Assembly: GCA_900472485.1 (NCBI GenBank) | Contig: UCII01000001.1 | Location: 183,986-247,985, forward strand | Reading direction: 5' to 3' | Length of the DNA: 64,000 nt | Source: Hyphomicrobiales bacterium | GTDB lineage: Bacteria > Pseudomonadota > Alphaproteobacteria > Rhizobiales > Rhizobiaceae | Part shown: positions 7,578 through 15,986 of the stretch, one piece after another | How the letters are laid out: each line of letters starts with the position of its first letter | Position numbering within the stretch: position 1 is the first letter of the stretch | The notes under the pieces: generated by a model | What the model saw: only the letters and a program-made list of their open reading frames with translations | What the model was told of the DNA's origin: nothing | The model's database searches: none | Program-made: the position numbers and the translations under genes

Positions 7578-9331
7578 TGAGTGGGCAGGGTCTGAAGCGA
7601 ATTGTGCTGCTGGTGGTGGGTGGTTTAGCCGCTGCCGCGGGCATTTGGTATGCGGCGCTTTCCCTTTCGCGTCAGGACGCACTTAGGCGGCTGGATGCGG
7701 AGGCGAGCGGGCTTGCGGTACAGCATATCCGACTGCTCGACAGTGAGCTGGTGCGCTTCCGGCTTCTTCCAATCGTGCTTGGCGAATATCGCGATCTTGG
7801 CGAGGCGCTCGCGAGCCCCACAACGGATGCCGCCCGCCGGCTTGACGACAAGCTTGGCTTTCTGGCGCGGGAAACCGGCGCCTATATCATCTATCTCGTC
7901 GATCAGAAGGGACTTGTCATTTCCGCGTCGAATGCGGGAACAGAAGACAGTTTCGTCGGCAAGAACTTTAGCTTTCGTCCCTATTTTTCCGAGGCGCTGA
8001 AAGACGGTACTGCGGAATATTACGGCGCCGGAGCGATCAGCGGCCGGCCGGGCCTGTTTCTCGCCCGCAGGGTCGGCGATGCCGCCGCTCCGGTGGGAGT
8101 CATCGTGGTCAAATTCGAGTTCGATGCGGTATCGCGGATCTGGGCGAACGATCGCGGAAAAACGTTTGTGGTCGACGAGCATCAGATCATCCTTGCCGCA
8201 TCCGACCCGTCGCAGGTGCTGACGACGCTCGCACCTTTATCGCCCGAAGTCCGGGCCGGCATCGTCGCAAGCGGGCAATATCGCGACGCCGCGCTGGGGC
8301 AGGGGAATTATCACGCCGAGGATGCCGGTCGCATACGCGGCCCGCGAGATCGCATCATGATCGCTGCGGAGCAGCCGGTGGCCGGGACGCATTTGCGTCT
8401 GCTGCATCTTCTCGACACCCGCGCGGCGCTGCAGGAGGCGCAGGCGCGGGCCTGGCTGCTGGCTTTGCCCGTCATTGTGGGTTTGGCCGCCATCGTCGCT
8501 GCGATCTGGTGGCGGATGACCCGCGCAGCCAGGGCAGCGGAGGATCGGCGTGCGCTTGAGAAGGCCGTCGCCGCACGCACGGCCGAGCTGCACGATGAGG
8601 TGGCTGAACGTGCGCGCGCCGAGGATCGATATCGCGATGCGCGTGAGGAACTTGCCCAGGCGAACCGGCTTGCTTCCGTCGGTTCGATCACCGCGGGGTT
8701 GATGCATGAAATCAACCAGCCTGTCGCGACCATCCGCACTCTCGCCGAGAATGCTCGCCATCATCTCGCGGCCAATCGCCTCGATCGCGTTGGCGCCAAT
8801 CTGGATGCCGCGGTCGAAGTGACGGCGCGCATCGGCACGATCACGCAGGAGATGCGGCGTTTTTCACGCCGGGGGCGGCGCGCAGCCGGAGCGGAGCCGC
8901 TCGATGCCATTATCGCGGGCGCCTTGCTGCTGGTCGGAAACCGGTTTCGCAAAGCCGGCGTGCGGCTGGTTCTGCCGGCGCAGGGCCAGCCACATGTGCT
9001 TGCCGAACGGGTGCGGTTGGAGCAGGTCATCGTCAATCTGCTGCAGAACGCTATCGATGCCGTTGCCGGTATCGAGGATCCGCATGTTGCTCTGCTCGTG
9101 GACGCTGCCGAAAAGGATATGGTGAAACTGACTGTCGCCGATAATGGTCCCGGTATCGATCCGGCACTGGCCAAGGAAATATTCCGTCCGTTCGTTACCG
9201 GCAAGCCCGATGGACTTGGTCTCGGACTCGGGATTGCCCAGGACATCATGAATGATCTCGGCGGATCATTGACCATCGGCCCTTCGCCGCTCGGTGGCGC
9301 GGCTTTCATAATGACAATGAGGCGAGCATGA
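7577..9331 (+). CDS. Sensor histidine kinase, DctB-like
   Basis: An inner-membrane kinase of 584 aa. TM1 lies at residues ~8-28 and a periplasmic double-Cache/PAS-like sensing domain follows to ~290. TM2 is near 290-310, then a coiled coil. The H-box contains MHEINQP with phospho-acceptor His377. The ATP-binding motifs are NLLQNAIDAV, DNGPGI and GLGLGLGI. The domain order is that of DctB C4-dicarboxylate sensors. Starts at 7427 (GTG) and 7541 are also open, but codon use before 7577 is unlike the gene and contains the operator repeats; no start has a good ribosome site. Its 3' end overlaps the regulator gene (ATGA). It probably senses the organic acid imported by the divergent KgtP. Confidence 0.88.
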   Translation: MSGQGLKRIVLLVVGGLAAAAGIWYAALSLSRQDALRRLDAEASGLAVQHIRLLDSELVRFRLLPIVLGEYRDLGEALASPTTDAARRLDDKLGFLARETGAYIIYLVDQKGLVISASNAGTEDSFVGKNFSFRPYFSEALKDGTAEYYGAGAISGRPGLFLARRVGDAAAPVGVIVVKFEFDAVSRIWANDRGKTFVVDEHQIILAASDPSQVLTTLAPLSPEVRAGIVASGQYRDAALGQGNYHAEDAGRIRGPRDRIMIAAEQPVAGTHLRLLHLLDTRAALQEAQARAWLLALPVIVGLAAIVAAIWWRMTRAARAAEDRRALEKAVAARTAELHDEVAERARAEDRYRDAREELAQANRLASVGSITAGLMHEINQPVATIRTLAENARHHLAANRLDRVGANLDAAVEVTARIGTITQEMRRFSRRGRRAAGAEPLDAIIAGALLLVGNRFRKAGVRLVLPAQGQPHVLAERVRLEQVIVNLLQNAIDAVAGIEDPHVALLVDAAEKDMVKLTVADNGPGIDPALAKEIFRPFVTGKPDGLGLGLGIAQDIMNDLGGSLTIGPSPLGGAAFIMTMRRA

Positions 9332-10632
9332 CCCTGGAAGCGTCGCAGAAAGTTCTTCTGGTCGAGGATGATGGCCCCTTCAATGCCGCACTTACGGATT
9401 CCTTCGCCATAGCGGGCTTCGACGTGGAGACGCATGGTGATGGGCAATCGGCCCTGGCAAGCCTTGCAACCGCATTGCCCGGTGTTATCGTCAGCGATAT
9501 CCGCCTGCCGCGCATCGATGGGCACGATCTGCTGGAGGCGGTGCTGGCGCGCGATCCGGACTTGCCCGTTATCCTGATGACCGGCCACGGCGATATCGCC
9601 ATGGCGGTCGGGGCGCTGAAACAGGGCGCCTATGATTTCATTGCCAAGCCCTTTGCCACCGATCACCTGATCGCATCGGTGCGTCGGGCGCTGGAAACGC
9701 GCCGCCTAGTGCTGGAAAACCGGCGCTTGCGGCAGGCAGCCGCCGAGGCGGAGGATGCATCGCCGCTCCTCGGTCAGACGGCGGTCATGGCACGATTGCG
9801 TGAAACGATCCGCCAGGTCGCAAACGCCGACGTGGATGTTCTGGTCGAAGGCGAAACGGGCACCGGCAAGGAGCTTGTGGCCCGGCTCATCCACCGCTGG
9901 AGCAGGCGGCGCGCCCGCAGTTTCGTCGCGGTGGATTGCGCCGCTCTGCCGGATGCGATCGCCGACGAGACCCTGTTCGGGAACCGTGTCCGGCGCGGGC
10001 GCATTGCCGAGGCCGATCGCGGCACGCTCTTTCTCGACGAAATCGACAGCATGTCACCTCTGCTGCAGGGCCGGCTTTTGCGGGTCGTCGAGGAGCGCGA
10101 GCTGCCCTCGGCGAGCGGCGAGCCGGCTCCTGTCGATCTCCGCATCGTTGCTGCGACGAAAAACGATCCGCATGGCTCGATCACCGATAACCGCGTTCGT
10201 GCCGATCTGCTCTATCGGTTGGAAACCGTGCGCATCCGCATTCCGCCCTTGCGGGAGCGCCGCGCTGATATCGGCCTGCTGTTCAGCGCCTTCCTCGGTG
10301 AGGCCGCCCGCTTGCACGGCGTGCCGCGTCCACCCATCGATGCCGCGATGGAGGCACGGTTTCTGACACACGATTGGCCGGGCAATGTTCGCGAGCTGCG
10401 CAATTATGCAACGCAAGCGGCGCTTGGCCTCGCCTCCGCTCGCAGCCAACCTTCCATGGAGCTCGGCCTCTCCGATCAGATGGATCACTTCGAGGCAAAC
10501 ATTCTGCGTGCCACGCTGGAGCGATATGAGGGAGATATTTCTGAGGTCGCGCAGGCGCTCAAACTGCCACGCCGAAGTCTTTATGCCCGTCTACAACGTC
10601 ACGGCATCAATCCGTCGACCTACCGTAAGTGA
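9328..10632 (+). CDS. NtrC-family response regulator, DctD-like, lacking GAFTGA
   Basis: Cytoplasmic regulator of 434 aa. The receiver domain (1-125) has phospho-acceptor Asp57 (VSDIRLP). The AAA+ domain has Walker A GETGTGKE at 175-182 and Walker B GTLFLDEID near 233-241. The C-terminal Fis-type HTH contains DISEVAQALKLPRRSLYARL. The L1 loop that normally carries GAFTGA is gone: LFG (216-218) runs directly into NRVRRGRIAEAD. Proteins of this class without the loop, such as TyrR and Rhodobacter NtrC, act with sigma70 rather than sigma54. It is co-translated with the kinase and likely controls kgtP through the tandem sites at 7529-7577. Confidence 0.9.
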   Translation: MTLEASQKVLLVEDDGPFNAALTDSFAIAGFDVETHGDGQSALASLATALPGVIVSDIRLPRIDGHDLLEAVLARDPDLPVILMTGHGDIAMAVGALKQGAYDFIAKPFATDHLIASVRRALETRRLVLENRRLRQAAAEAEDASPLLGQTAVMARLRETIRQVANADVDVLVEGETGTGKELVARLIHRWSRRRARSFVAVDCAALPDAIADETLFGNRVRRGRIAEADRGTLFLDEIDSMSPLLQGRLLRVVEERELPSASGEPAPVDLRIVAATKNDPHGSITDNRVRADLLYRLETVRIRIPPLRERRADIGLLFSAFLGEAARLHGVPRPPIDAAMEARFLTHDWPGNVRELRNYATQAALGLASARSQPSMELGLSDQMDHFEANILRATLERYEGDISEVAQALKLPRRSLYARLQRHGINPSTYRK

Positions 10633-10868
10633 GATGGGCCGCCAGTCGAGAGTGAAAGGGATCGAACAAGTATAGTTTTGGGTGCCCAACTTGGCGGCGT
10701 GATGCGTATTGAGTGTAATTTTCATTATAACTTTACAGTTATGCGGTGTATAAATTAGTTTTACTAGTAATCATAAATTATTCTGAGCAATAATGGCGAA
10801 TAATTAATACGTACATGGCTATCTTGGCTTGTCTGCATGATGCAGCAGTTAAATTAGAGAGCTATGAT

Positions 10869-10961
10869 ATGCTTGATTTGCCTAAATTGGTTCAGCTATT
10901 ACTATTTGCAGCCGTTATATTGTTATTTTTCCGCTGGGTCGTCGAGGATATGAACAGGTAG
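10869..10961 (+). CDS. Possible 30-aa single-span membrane microprotein
   Basis: ATG 10869 to TAG 10961 encodes 30 aa: a short polar start, a hydrophobic core LVQLLLFAAVILLFF (residues 7-21) and a charged end RWVVEDMNR. The layout is that of small single-pass membrane proteins. AGAGAG lies ~8 bases upstream as a weak ribosome site. It sits in an AT-rich patch. No family is recognised, and chance occurrence cannot be excluded. Confidence 0.3.
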   Translation: MLDLPKLVQLLLFAAVILLFFRWVVEDMNR

Positions 10962-11214
10962 CCGACTTGGGTGCCTGAAGATCCAGCACCGCACGACTTG
11001 CTCTTCAGTTCATCGTTTCCCCATCGTTTCGCCAAGGCCGCGCGTCGCTTCGGCTCGCGCGGGGCGCGAGCTGATCGTAAAGACGGGCTGTTGTCCTTGC
11101 GTCTCCGTGCGGCATGCCGACGGGAATTGAACAATGGCATCCGGGAATTTCCGGACGCCATCGAGGCGCGTAATGTAAAAGCGGATCGCTTTCACAACTC
11201 AAGACACACGGCTT

Positions 11215-11232
11215 CGCGGGCATGAGCCCGCG
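11215..11232. terminator. Hairpin at the 3' end of emrB
   Basis: A perfect 7-bp stem CGCGGGC-ATGA-GCCCGCG lies 6 bp beyond the emrB stop. No T-run follows on either strand, so it may act as a 3' stabiliser or a weak terminator. Confidence 0.45.
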
Positions 11233-11238
11233 TGGTGT

Positions 11239-12834
11239 TCAGTGGGCACCTGCGCCGCCGCTGGCCTGCGGGCGCTTGGTGAACAGCATGGTGATCGCTG
11301 CGATGGCAAGCACCACACCGATGACGGCGAAGGTGTCGCTGAAGCCCATGATCAGTGCTTGTCTCTTGATGATCTGGCCGAGGGCGACGATCGCTTTCTG
11401 CTGGGCTGCCTGATGGTCCGAAACTCCGTGCGATAGGAAGTAGCCCGTCATCTGGTCGATCCGCTCGCGAACCTCCTCACGGGCAAGGGTTACGGATTGA
11501 CCGATGATGTTGGAGTGGAACTGCTCGCGTTTGGTCAGGATGGTCCCAAGCGAGGCAGTACCCACGGCGCCGCCGAGGTTGCGCAGCATGTTCGTCAGTC
11601 CGGAGGCCGCGGCAGCGTCCGCCGGAGCAATTCCTGCTGTCGTGATCGCGGTGACGGGCGTGATGACGAAGGCCTGGCCGATGGCGCGAACGATGTTCGG
11701 AATGAAGAACTGGTCTCCAGCATTGTCGGCCGAAAGCGTGACGTTCATGAAGCAGCTGAGCGCAAAGACCGCGATGCCGAAGAAGGCAAGCCAGCGCACA
11801 TCGACGCGCTTCATCATCAGTGGAACCAGCGGGATCAGCAGCAGCTGCGGCAATCCCGTCCAGGCAAGGACGTTGCCGATCTGCTCGGCATTGTATTTCT
11901 GCACCTGGCCCAGATATTGCGGCAGGATATAGACCGTTCCGAACAGCGCGACGCCGACCAGTATATTGGCCAGCACGCCAAGCCCGAAATTCCTTTGCTT
12001 CAGCAGCCGCAGCTTCACCAGCGGCTTCGAAACCTTCAGCTCGATGATGATGAAGAGCGTCAGGAACACGGCCGCGACGAGGCTCAGGCGGACGATGAAG
12101 GGCGAGGAGAACCAGTCGTCCTTGTTGCCCTCTTCAAGCACGGTTTGCAGCGCCGAGAGGCCGATCGCCATCGTCACGATGCCAGCCCAGTCGCCTTCGC
12201 GCAGCAGCTTCAGTTGCATGGGCTGTTTGTCCAGCGTCAGGGCAAGTGCCACGACCATAATGGCGCTCGGGACGGCGTTGATGAAGAAGATGGTCTGCCA
12301 GCCATAATTCTCGGTCAGGTAGCCGCCGATGGTCGGGCCGATGGCCGGCGCAAAGGTGACGGACAGTGCGAAGATCGCCAGCCCCAAGGGCTGCTGCGGC
12401 TTCGGAAGCTTCGTCAGCACCATGGTGAAGGCCATCGGGATCAGCACGCCGCCGGCAAATCCCTGCAGGCCACGGAGCACGATCATCGTTCCGAGATCGT
12501 GGGCAAAGGCGCAGGAGAGCGACAACAGCGGAAACAGCACCGAGTTCACCAGGATATAACGGCGAAACGAGAAGACGCTGCTGAGATAGGCGGTAAGGGG
12601 AATGACGACGATCTCGCCGATCAGATAGGAGGTCGAGATCCAGGCGCCATTGTCCACCCCGGTGCCGATGCCCCCCTCGATATCGAGGAGGGAGGCATTG
12701 GTGATCTGGATGTTCAGGATCGCCATGAACGCGCCGATCATGCCGGCCAGAACTGCGATCCACTCTCTTGTCGATGCGCGCGGCTCTGCCGCTGCGGCCG
12801 GCATCGCACCGCCATCTATCGTACTTGTAGACAT
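11239..12834 (-). CDS. emrB: DHA2-family multidrug efflux permease, EmrB-like
   Basis: Inner-membrane drug:H+ antiporter with 14 predicted spans and 531 aa, the usual EmrB/QacA size. It has the signature GAFMAILNIQITNASL in TM1, GAWISTSYLIGEIVVIPL in TM2 and a motif-C-like TFAPAIGPTIGGYL in TM5. It would work with the adaptor EmrA encoded just upstream (24-bp gap) and an outer-membrane channel to expel toxic compounds, possibly plant phenolics as described for rhizobial EmrAB/RmrAB pumps. The pair is divergent from a TetR gene with two operators between. The family is certain; the drugs exported are not. Confidence 0.93.
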   Translation of the reverse strand: MSTSTIDGGAMPAAAAEPRASTREWIAVLAGMIGAFMAILNIQITNASLLDIEGGIGTGVDNGAWISTSYLIGEIVVIPLTAYLSSVFSFRRYILVNSVLFPLLSLSCAFAHDLGTMIVLRGLQGFAGGVLIPMAFTMVLTKLPKPQQPLGLAIFALSVTFAPAIGPTIGGYLTENYGWQTIFFINAVPSAIMVVALALTLDKQPMQLKLLREGDWAGIVTMAIGLSALQTVLEEGNKDDWFSSPFIVRLSLVAAVFLTLFIIIELKVSKPLVKLRLLKQRNFGLGVLANILVGVALFGTVYILPQYLGQVQKYNAEQIGNVLAWTGLPQLLLIPLVPLMMKRVDVRWLAFFGIAVFALSCFMNVTLSADNAGDQFFIPNIVRAIGQAFVITPVTAITTAGIAPADAAAASGLTNMLRNLGGAVGTASLGTILTKREQFHSNIIGQSVTLAREEVRERIDQMTGYFLSHGVSDHQAAQQKAIVALGQIIKRQALIMGFSDTFAVIGVVLAIAAITMLFTKRPQASGGAGAH

Positions 12835-12857
12835 TCTCGTGGCTCCCGCCGGCAGCT

Positions 12858-14051
12858 TTACAGCGCGGCGCCTGCTTTCGTGTTGATGCTCGGCTCGACC
12901 GACATTCCCGGGCGCAGCTCGCCACCGTTCATCGTCTGCGGGTCAAGCGCTATCCTCACCGGAATTCGCTGCACGACTTTGGTGAAGTTGCCCGTCGCAT
13001 TGTCCGGCGGCAGCAGCGCGAATTCCTGTCCGCTCGCCGGTGCAAGGCTGTCGACATGGCCGTGGAAGACCTTGCCGGGGAACATGTCGACTTCGATATC
13101 GACAGGCTGGCCGGCATGGACATTCGTCAGCTGCGTTTCCTTGTAGTTGGCGACGACATAGGCCTGGTCGGTAGGCACCAGCGACATCAGCTGCGTGCCG
13201 GCTTGGACATATTGGCCGATACGCAGCGTCCGGTTGCCGATCGTGCCGTCGACGGGGGCCATGATGGTCGTATAGGAGAGATTGAGCTCGGCCTGATGCT
13301 GGACCGCCTCGCTTTTCTGCAGGGCAGCCGTCGCCTGGGCGATCTGGGCCTTCAGAAGCTCGACCTGCTTGATCGCGCCTTCCAAGGTCGCGGTGTCTCT
13401 CACGATGGCAGCCTGGGCCGCGGCGATCTGCGATGCGGCCTGCTGTGCCGTCTGCACGGCTGCATAGCCGTTGGAAGCGAGGCTGGCGTAGCGCTTGTTG
13501 TTCTGTTCGGCGAAAGTTTCATTCGCCTTGTCCACATCCAGCGTCGCCCGCGCAGCGGCAATGGTCGATTGCTGGATATCGAGCGAGGCCTGCTCGGCCT
13601 GTATGGTTGCCTGTGCGGCAGCGACATCGGCCTTGGCCTGGTCGAGGGCTGCGCGGAAGTCGCGGTCGTCAATACGGGCGAGCGGTTGGCCGGCCTTTAC
13701 CGTCTCGTTGTCCTTGACCAGGACTTCCGCCAGATAGCCCGAGATCTTCGGGGCGATCGAGCTGTTGTCGGCCTGGACGTAGGCGTCGTCGGTCGACACC
13801 TCGAAACGGCCGTTTTGCCAGTAGTCGTGCCCATAGTAGCCCGCCGCGGCGATGATGGCGATCAGACCCGCGCCATACATCAAGCGGCGCGGCGTCTTGC
13901 TGCGCGTTGGAGCGGCGTTGCCGCCGGCCGGTGCCTGTGGCGCCTCCGGACGGGGTTCGGTCGTCACCCCTTCCTTGGCTTTCGCCTCGACGGTTCCCTG
14001 CGTTTCGCTGGAAGCACTCTCGGACGTGACGATATGCAGATTATTAGCCAT
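12858..14051 (-). CDS. emrA: HlyD-family periplasmic adaptor, EmrA-like
   Basis: Membrane-fusion protein of 397 aa that links EmrB to the outer membrane. A cytoplasmic Pro/Ala-rich N-terminus (~1-50) precedes one TM (~55-75, LMYGAGLIAIIAAAGYYG). A lipoyl-like half (DDAYVQADNSSIAPKISGYL), a long alpha-helical hairpin rich in Ala/Gln (~130-250) and the second lipoyl half with VDGTIGNRTLRIGQYV follow. It is first in the emrAB operon; its ATG lies 66 bp from the left operator. Repression by the divergent TetR protein is expected. Confidence 0.93.
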   Translation of the reverse strand: MANNLHIVTSESASSETQGTVEAKAKEGVTTEPRPEAPQAPAGGNAAPTRSKTPRRLMYGAGLIAIIAAAGYYGHDYWQNGRFEVSTDDAYVQADNSSIAPKISGYLAEVLVKDNETVKAGQPLARIDDRDFRAALDQAKADVAAAQATIQAEQASLDIQQSTIAAARATLDVDKANETFAEQNNKRYASLASNGYAAVQTAQQAASQIAAAQAAIVRDTATLEGAIKQVELLKAQIAQATAALQKSEAVQHQAELNLSYTTIMAPVDGTIGNRTLRIGQYVQAGTQLMSLVPTDQAYVVANYKETQLTNVHAGQPVDIEVDMFPGKVFHGHVDSLAPASGQEFALLPPDNATGNFTKVVQRIPVRIALDPQTMNGGELRPGMSVEPSINTKAGAAL

Positions 14052-14116
14052 TTACTTGCTCCTGACAGGGGTCGCTGCCGGGCAGGGGTAGCGGCCAAGT
14101 TCAATTTGGAAACTTG

Positions 14117-14171
14117 ATATTTTCCAAAATAAGCGCTATAAAATCGAAGTCAACAGTATTTTGGAAAATAT
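14117..14171. promoter_or_regulatory. Twin TetR operators between emrA and its regulator
   Basis: A perfect 15-bp inverted repeat: ATATTTTCCAAAATA at 14117-14131 and its reverse complement at 14157-14171, centres 40 bp apart. Each arm is itself a palindrome (TATTTT-2-AAAATA), so there are two full dimer sites on nearly the same helical face. A degraded third copy with TTTGGAAA lies at 14104-14113. The right site ends 2 bases before the tetR ATG, which predicts autoregulation and repression of emrAB. Confidence 0.8.
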
Positions 14172-14173
14172 CT

Positions 14174-14830
14174 ATGGTCCTAAATCCAAAAGCCACGAAA
14201 CGACCACGAGGACGGCCGCAGGTCCGCTGTGATGACGACACCAGGGCGATCGTGCTTTCGTCCGCGCGAAAGCGCTTTCTGGAAGCGGGCTATGCCGCTG
14301 CGTGCGTCAACGACATCGCGCAGGATGCGGGAGTATCGACCAAAACAGTCTATCGGCTGTTTGAAAGCAAGGGCGAGATCTTCAATGCCGTGATTGCGGA
14401 TCGCATCGCGCGTTTCAACGTCGAGGTGGATCAGGGCTTGCTCAGGCACACGGATCTACATCATGGGCTGGAGCAGATCCTGATCGCCTATGGCCGTCTG
14501 GTGCTGGATCCGGAAACGATCGCGATCAATCGTCTTGCGGTGGCCGAGGCTGATCGCTTTCCCGAAATCGCGGCGTCCTTCTACGAGCGGGCGATCAAGG
14601 CCTCGACCGTGGTCTTCGAGGTCTGGCTGCGGAGCCAGCGCGACAAGGAGGCAATCAGGATCGCGGATATTTCGCGCGCCGCCGGCTTCCTGCGGGGAAT
14701 GATGGCCATGGAGCCGCAGCGAGCCGTCATGCTGGGCCAACGATTGGCGCCGGATGACGAAGAGATCCAGGCCCGTGCGACGGAATGCGCGGCGATCTTT
14801 CTGCAGGGCTGCGTTACCAGCAGCGCCTGA
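14174..14830 (+). CDS. TetR-family repressor of emrAB
   Basis: A 218-aa repressor. A basic N-terminal tail (KRPRGRPQ) precedes the TetR HTH with AGYAAACVNDIAQDAGVSTK and TVYRLFESKGEIF at ~35-75, then a helical ligand-binding domain. I start it at ATG 14174; an in-frame TTG at 14114 would translate through the operators. Only a weak GGA lies upstream, so the transcript may have a short or no leader. Its position divergent from emrA and the paired operators mark it as the local, self-regulated repressor, comparable to EmrR/RmrR of rhizobia. Confidence 0.9.
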   Translation: MVLNPKATKRPRGRPQVRCDDDTRAIVLSSARKRFLEAGYAAACVNDIAQDAGVSTKTVYRLFESKGEIFNAVIADRIARFNVEVDQGLLRHTDLHHGLEQILIAYGRLVLDPETIAINRLAVAEADRFPEIAASFYERAIKASTVVFEVWLRSQRDKEAIRIADISRAAGFLRGMMAMEPQRAVMLGQRLAPDDEEIQARATECAAIFLQGCVTSSA

Positions 14831-14847
14831 GCCGGAAACAGGAAGGC

Positions 14848-14877
14848 GAAGCTGCCCGCGCAATCGTGGGCAGCTTC
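14848..14877. terminator. Bidirectional terminator hairpin between tetR and copC
   Basis: A perfect 10-bp stem GAAGCTGCCC / GGGCAGCTTC (14848-14857, 14868-14877) with a 10-base loop lies 18 bp after the tetR stop and 9 bp before the end of the convergent copC gene. No long T-run is present, but the position fits a shared terminator. Confidence 0.65.
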
Positions 14878-14885
14878 CGGACCGG

Positions 14886-15254
14886 TCAAGGCGCGATGGT
14901 GAAACTGTAGCTCCCGTTGGTCTTGTGGCCGTCCGTGGAGAGCGCATGCCATTCCACCATGTACTTGCCGGCTGGCAATTTGTCGGTCACCGGCACCATC
15001 AGCGTGGTGCCGCTGTTCATCAGCATGCCTTCTCCGGTCTTGACGCTCGCCTTGTTGGGGCCGGTGACCTTGACGCCGCTGAATTTCAAATTGAGGCCCT
15101 CCGAGAAGGTTAGGTCGAGTTCGGATGGTGCGGCCTTGACTGTGCCGTCGGCGGCCGGAACGGCCGACTTCAGATGGGCATGCGCCATGGCCTGGCCGGC
15201 AAAAGCGACGCCGATTGCGATGGCAGCGGGGAGCAATTTCTTGATCGGGGGCAT
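14886..15254 (-). CDS. copC: CopC-family periplasmic copper-binding protein
   Basis: A 122-aa exported protein. The signal peptide ends at AMA (residues 22-24), so the mature chain begins HAHLKSA; the N-terminal His and a later D-G-H (STDGHKTNG) are the classical CopC Cu(II) ligands. The fold is a small beta barrel that buffers periplasmic copper. The ATG has a GAGGAAA ribosome site. It is the last gene of a minus-strand copper cluster. No CopD partner gene lies adjacent; the PepSY-TM protein upstream may take the membrane role. Confidence 0.9.
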   Translation of the reverse strand: MPPIKKLLPAAIAIGVAFAGQAMAHAHLKSAVPAADGTVKAAPSELDLTFSEGLNLKFSGVKVTGPNKASVKTGEGMLMNSGTTLMVPVTDKLPAGKYMVEWHALSTDGHKTNGSYSFTIAP

Positions 15255-15389
15255 TTGATTTCCTCATCCTGTTGGCGACCCGCGGAAAGTCTGCGGATCG
15301 TGTGATGGCGATCGGTCGATCGCCGATATCCGCTGCCGGCGAAGCCGGACGGAATTCCCATTTTCCAGTGGTGCTTACGCGCCACGTAA

Positions 15390-15986
15390 TTAATCCTGCT
15401 GCAGCAGATTTCGGATCTTCTGCAGCGCGACATCGTTGTTTTCCTGATAGGCGATGGTGCCTCTGAGATTGCCGCCGGCATCGACGAGCAGCACGGAAGC
15501 GGTATGATCCATGGTGTATCCACCGTCCGGGCTTGGCACCTTCTTGGCATAGATGCGCCAGCCCTTGATGGCCTTCTGCATTTCGGTGGGATCACCCGTA
15601 ATCCCGGTGATGCGGTCGGTGAAATTGCCGGTGTAGCTGTGCATGATCTCCGGTGTGTCGCGCTCCGGGTCGACGGTGAAGAAATAGGCTTTCAGCCCAT
15701 CGGCCTGCGGTCCGAGCGTCTTGAACCAGCCCGCCATATCGTAAAGCGTTGTCGGGCAAACGTCGGGGCAATGCGTGTAGCCGAAATAGACGAGTGAGGG
15801 ATGGCCCGACAGGGCCTTTTCGGTGATGGGCGCACCGCGATCGTCCGTGAGCGTGAAAGCTGTGCCGAGGCCGCCCGTGGCCTGCACCTCAGGAACCATG
15901 AGGAACGTCGCGTAGCCGATCGCGCCCGCACCGGCGACAAGCGTAAGGGCGACGGCGGTTGCAACGAAACGTCGTCTATTTGACAT
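15390..15986 (-). CDS. SCO1/SenC family copper chaperone
   Basis: Membrane-anchored thioredoxin-fold protein of 198 aa that delivers copper to the CuA site of cytochrome oxidase or keeps its cysteines reduced. One N-terminal TM (~8-28) is followed by the CxxxC motif Cys73-Pro-Asp-Val-Cys77 and the third ligand His161 (TMDHTAS). All three copper ligands are present. Its start overlaps the end of the PCuAC gene by 11 bp, so the two copper chaperones are coupled, a pairing known to act together on oxidase CuA. Confidence 0.93.
   Translation of the reverse strand: MSNRRRFVATAVALTLVAGAGAIGYATFLMVPEVQATGGLGTAFTLTDDRGAPITEKALSGHPSLVYFGYTHCPDVCPTTLYDMAGWFKTLGPQADGLKAYFFTVDPERDTPEIMHSYTGNFTDRITGITGDPTEMQKAIKGWRIYAKKVPSPDGGYTMDHTASVLLVDAGGNLRGTIAYQENNDVALQKIRNLLQQD

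Larger units (their letters stand above)
10633..11238. other. AT-rich intergenic region with hairpins
   Basis: About 600 bp between dctD-like and emrB genes. 10690-10960 is markedly AT-rich compared with the rest of the window and holds one possible 30-aa ORF (10869). 10970-11210 returns to normal composition but shows no convincing protein. A perfect 8-bp stem with a 3-base loop is at 11053-11071. A small RNA or a remnant of foreign DNA are both possible. Confidence 0.4.

Noticed and set aside
11497..13146. 549-aa open frame on the plus strand
   Set aside because: Antisense to emrB and emrA, low complexity in His/Arg/Gln and no domain.
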